A stretch of 64,000 nt of DNA from UBA6170 sp942491385. Lineage in GTDB: Bacteria > Chloroflexota > Anaerolineae > Anaerolineales > Anaerolineaceae. Positions 62,432 through 64,000 of the stretch are shown piece after piece. The DNA lies in contig CALOAF010000008.1 of the NCBI GenBank assembly GCA_942491385.1, forward strand, positions 1-64,000, given 5' to 3'. Both the position numbers and the translations under genes were made by a program. How positions within the stretch are numbered: position 1 is the first letter of the stretch; every line of letters begins with the position of its first letter. Below the pieces are notes generated by a model, which searched no databases, was not told the origin of the DNA, and was given only the letters and a program-made list of their open reading frames with translations.

Positions 62432-62460
62432 TTGACAATCGAAACGCTTCGATGTAATAT
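62432..62460 (+). promoter_or_regulatory. Promoter of the LacI-family gene
   Basis: TTGACA (62432-62437) and TAATAT (62455-62460) are separated by exactly 17 bases. The spacer contains the 14-base operator at 62439-62452. Confidence 0.75.
62439..62452. promoter_or_regulatory. LacI-family operator 1
   Basis: TCGAAACGCTTCGA is a near-palindrome with the central CG typical of LacI-family operators. It sits in the promoter spacer, so bound repressor would block RNA polymerase. Confidence 0.75.
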
Positions 62461-62467
62461 GGATTTG

Positions 62468-62481
62468 TCGAAGCGTTTCGA
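62468..62481. promoter_or_regulatory. LacI-family operator 2
   Basis: TCGAAGCGTTTCGA is the exact reverse complement of operator 1, centred 29 bp downstream, at the expected transcription start. Two sites suggest autoregulation. Confidence 0.75.
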
Positions 62482-62582
62482 TGTTTTCTTCTCCTTACCA
62501 TTTCCGTCAAAACAATATAGGGCTAAGCAATGAAAGAGTGTGCAACCTTCCAAACTCAGATTAACCTGGCGAAAGGTGCTTA

Positions 62583-63572
62583 ATGAAACGAGCCACAATT
62601 GCAGATGTAGCCAAATTGTCTGGAGTCAGTATTAGTACAGTCTCCTATGCACTCAGTAATAAACGCCCTATCTCGGAGGAAACACGCCAGCGAATTCGGG
62701 AAGCGGTCCAGGAACTTGGTTACCGCCCCAATCCAAGTGCGAAACGTCTTGCCAGTGGCGAAAAGAGCCGAAATATAGGATTCGTACTCCCGCTAAAGGG
62801 CATCGGGATTACTGGTTTGGAAATGAAGTTTATATCAGGTGCAGCCAGCGCGATTAATGAGGCCGGGTACACATTTGTGTTGTTAGCTCACACGGATCGC
62901 AATCCCGAAAACTTGCTTCGCTTTGCCCAAAATGGCGTGGTGGACGGATTCATCCTGATGGAAGTCTTATTACGGGATGATCGTGTTGAGTTACTGAAAC
63001 AGGAAGGTTTCCCCTTTGTCATGGTTGGAAGAAATGAAGACACGACTGACCTCAATTATGTAGACATGGATATCAAGCAGGCCATTGAAATATGCTGCCA
63101 GACCTTTTTTGAAAGAGGGCATCGTTCGATCGCTTACCTTCATATGGATGATGATCAGTTTGGTCTGGTTGTGCGTTCGATTCAGGAATATCACGCGGCT
63201 TGTGACAGATACAAACTGAAGCCTATCCTGAAACCATGCTTGCCGACAATTGAAGATGGTCAGGCAGTGATGGATGACCTGTTTTCCAGGCATCCAGACC
63301 TGAATGCAGTATTTATTTGGAATGAAGTTTCTGCACTTGGTGCAGTTCAGGCTATTAAATCCAGAGGATATCGAATACCAGAAGATTTCTCGATCATCAG
63401 CCTTGAGACAACGATTTTATCCGACCTGGCACCCTTTACGCCAGATCTTATTGATATTCGTGCGGAGGAGGTTGCATCCCAGGCAGCCAAATTATTAATC
63501 GCAATGTTAGAAAATCAACCTGTTGAGCAATCTCAAATTCTCATTCCACCTAAAATAATCACAGGAACTTAA
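62583..63572 (+). CDS. LacI-family transcriptional regulator
   Basis: AGGTG precedes ATG 62583. The 329-residue protein has an N-terminal LacI helix-turn-helix (TIADVAKLSGVSISTVSYAL, hinge helix PNPSAKRLASG) and a type 1 periplasmic-binding ligand domain (IGFVLPLKGIGI, VDGFILMEVLLRDDRV, RGHRSIAYLHMDDDQFG). Ligands are usually sugars. Its own promoter carries two matching operators, so it is probably autoregulated. The downstream uroporphyrinogen-decarboxylase-like gene is a likely target. Confidence 0.92.
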   Translation: MKRATIADVAKLSGVSISTVSYALSNKRPISEETRQRIREAVQELGYRPNPSAKRLASGEKSRNIGFVLPLKGIGITGLEMKFISGAASAINEAGYTFVLLAHTDRNPENLLRFAQNGVVDGFILMEVLLRDDRVELLKQEGFPFVMVGRNEDTTDLNYVDMDIKQAIEICCQTFFERGHRSIAYLHMDDDQFGLVVRSIQEYHAACDRYKLKPILKPCLPTIEDGQAVMDDLFSRHPDLNAVFIWNEVSALGAVQAIKSRGYRIPEDFSIISLETTILSDLAPFTPDLIDIRAEEVASQAAKLLIAMLENQPVEQSQILIPPKIITGT

Positions 63573-63654
63573 CGGGTAACGAATATTGGAAAATTGTATG
63601 TTCAAAATTGATTAGTACTGGAATAACGAGAATCTATCCAGAAAAGGAATTGTG

Positions 63655-64000
63655 ATGAATAAGTCTAAAAACCAAGTTAGAGAAGAATCTTATATCCTGG
63701 CCAGTTTACTTACCTTGAAACCAGAACCTGCCCCAAGGGGGATGAGCAGCCAGGAAATCGTGAGGCGAGCGATTGAATTTGATAACCCGCCGCGGATCCC
63801 TTATTACTTCCTTTTTCACCCGAATGCAGCAGATATCGGTATCATTGGGCCGCTTTCAGAATCATCCGATAACCGTGGAGGCCGGAAAAAGGGTGAAATT
63901 TATGAGGATAATTGGGGTGTGAGAAGAGAAGTAACAGGCCGTTTTTGGGACCATCCCATTGACTATCCCCTAAAAGACTTATCTAAATTCGATAGCTATA
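63655..64000 (+). CDS. Uroporphyrinogen decarboxylase-family protein, partial
   Basis: AAAAGGAAT precedes ATG 63655, and the frame stays open to the window end (115 codons). QEIVRRAIEFDNPPRIPYYF matches the N-terminus of URO-D-like proteins, where R-x-P motifs follow the first helix. The family includes HemE and corrinoid methyltransferases (MtaA, MtbA-like). The long N-terminus and position behind a LacI regulator favour a methyltransferase-like paralogue rather than HemE. The C-terminus is outside the window. Confidence 0.65.
   Translation, partial: MNKSKNQVREESYILASLLTLKPEPAPRGMSSQEIVRRAIEFDNPPRIPYYFLFHPNAADIGIIGPLSESSDNRGGRKKGEIYEDNWGVRREVTGRFWDHPIDYPLKDLSKFDSY

Noticed and set aside
1..64000. 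CRISPR array or cas genes
   Set aside because: No regularly spaced 25-40 base repeats and no Cas motifs were seen on either strand.
1..64000. Reverse transcriptase, retron or diversity-generating retroelement
   Set aside because: No YxDD-containing frame and no template/variable repeat pair were found, although repeats in the island prompted the check.

Overview
The window looks like a low-GC chromosome segment of a Chloroflexota bacterium, probably class Anaerolineae and probably anaerobic. The evidence is indirect: secreted proteins carrying a YLPL[VI] motif next to a proline/threonine-rich or Ig-like region, a large AAA+/TPR/BTAD regulator, a mevalonate-pathway decarboxylase, and a pth-mfd-uvrB run with an N-terminally extended Pth. 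No rRNA or other taxonomic marker is present, so the assignment is inference.

Bases 1-12,660 are a decayed accessory island with almost no intact genes. It holds remnants of secreted or surface proteins (lamin-tail domain, cadherin-like/FN3), a HEPN-like protein, a zinc-ribbon protein, and a small plasmid- or phage-like module (SLOG-domain protein, two small proteins, ArdC-type antirestriction protein). Most are broken by several frameshifts or stops. The island is also rich in long hairpins and repeated structured elements, some with compensatory stem changes between copies. It ends next to a tRNA with a CAT anticodon at 12,949.

Bases 13,400-18,860 (minus strand) hold a heterodimeric ABC exporter. 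One subunit is frameshifted near its 3' end. A diverged second copy of that 3' end lies 1.5 kb away, on the other side of a secreted repeat protein.

Bases 20,300-37,460 (plus strand) are the most interesting intact locus. A MalT-like AAA+/TPR protein and an adjoining out-of-frame BTAD domain precede an operon for SDR, KAS III-like enzyme, CoA-transferase, alpha/beta hydrolase, SCP-x-type thiolase, DUF35 protein, second alpha/beta hydrolase and MaoC-like hydratase, followed by a five-gene LIV-type ABC uptake system (binding lipoprotein, LivG, LivF, an enlarged LivH, LivM). Together these suggest uptake of a small carboxylate or amino-acid-like compound, CoA activation, hydration/oxidation and thiolytic or aldol-type C-C cleavage. 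The substrate cannot be read from sequence.

Bases 37,470-61,900 are mostly ordinary chromosome: YcaQ-like glycosylase, MsmX/UgpC-like ATPase, S9 peptidase, GpmA, DUF1461 and spermidine-synthase-like membrane proteins, bifunctional Nnr, YtxH-like envelope proteins, Pth, Mfd, UvrB, acylphosphatase, HEAT-repeat protein, site-2 protease, mevalonate decarboxylase and an HtrA-like lipoprotein. The right end has a methyltransferase remnant, a LacI-family regulator whose promoter contains matching operators, and the start of a uroporphyrinogen-decarboxylase-family gene cut by the window edge.
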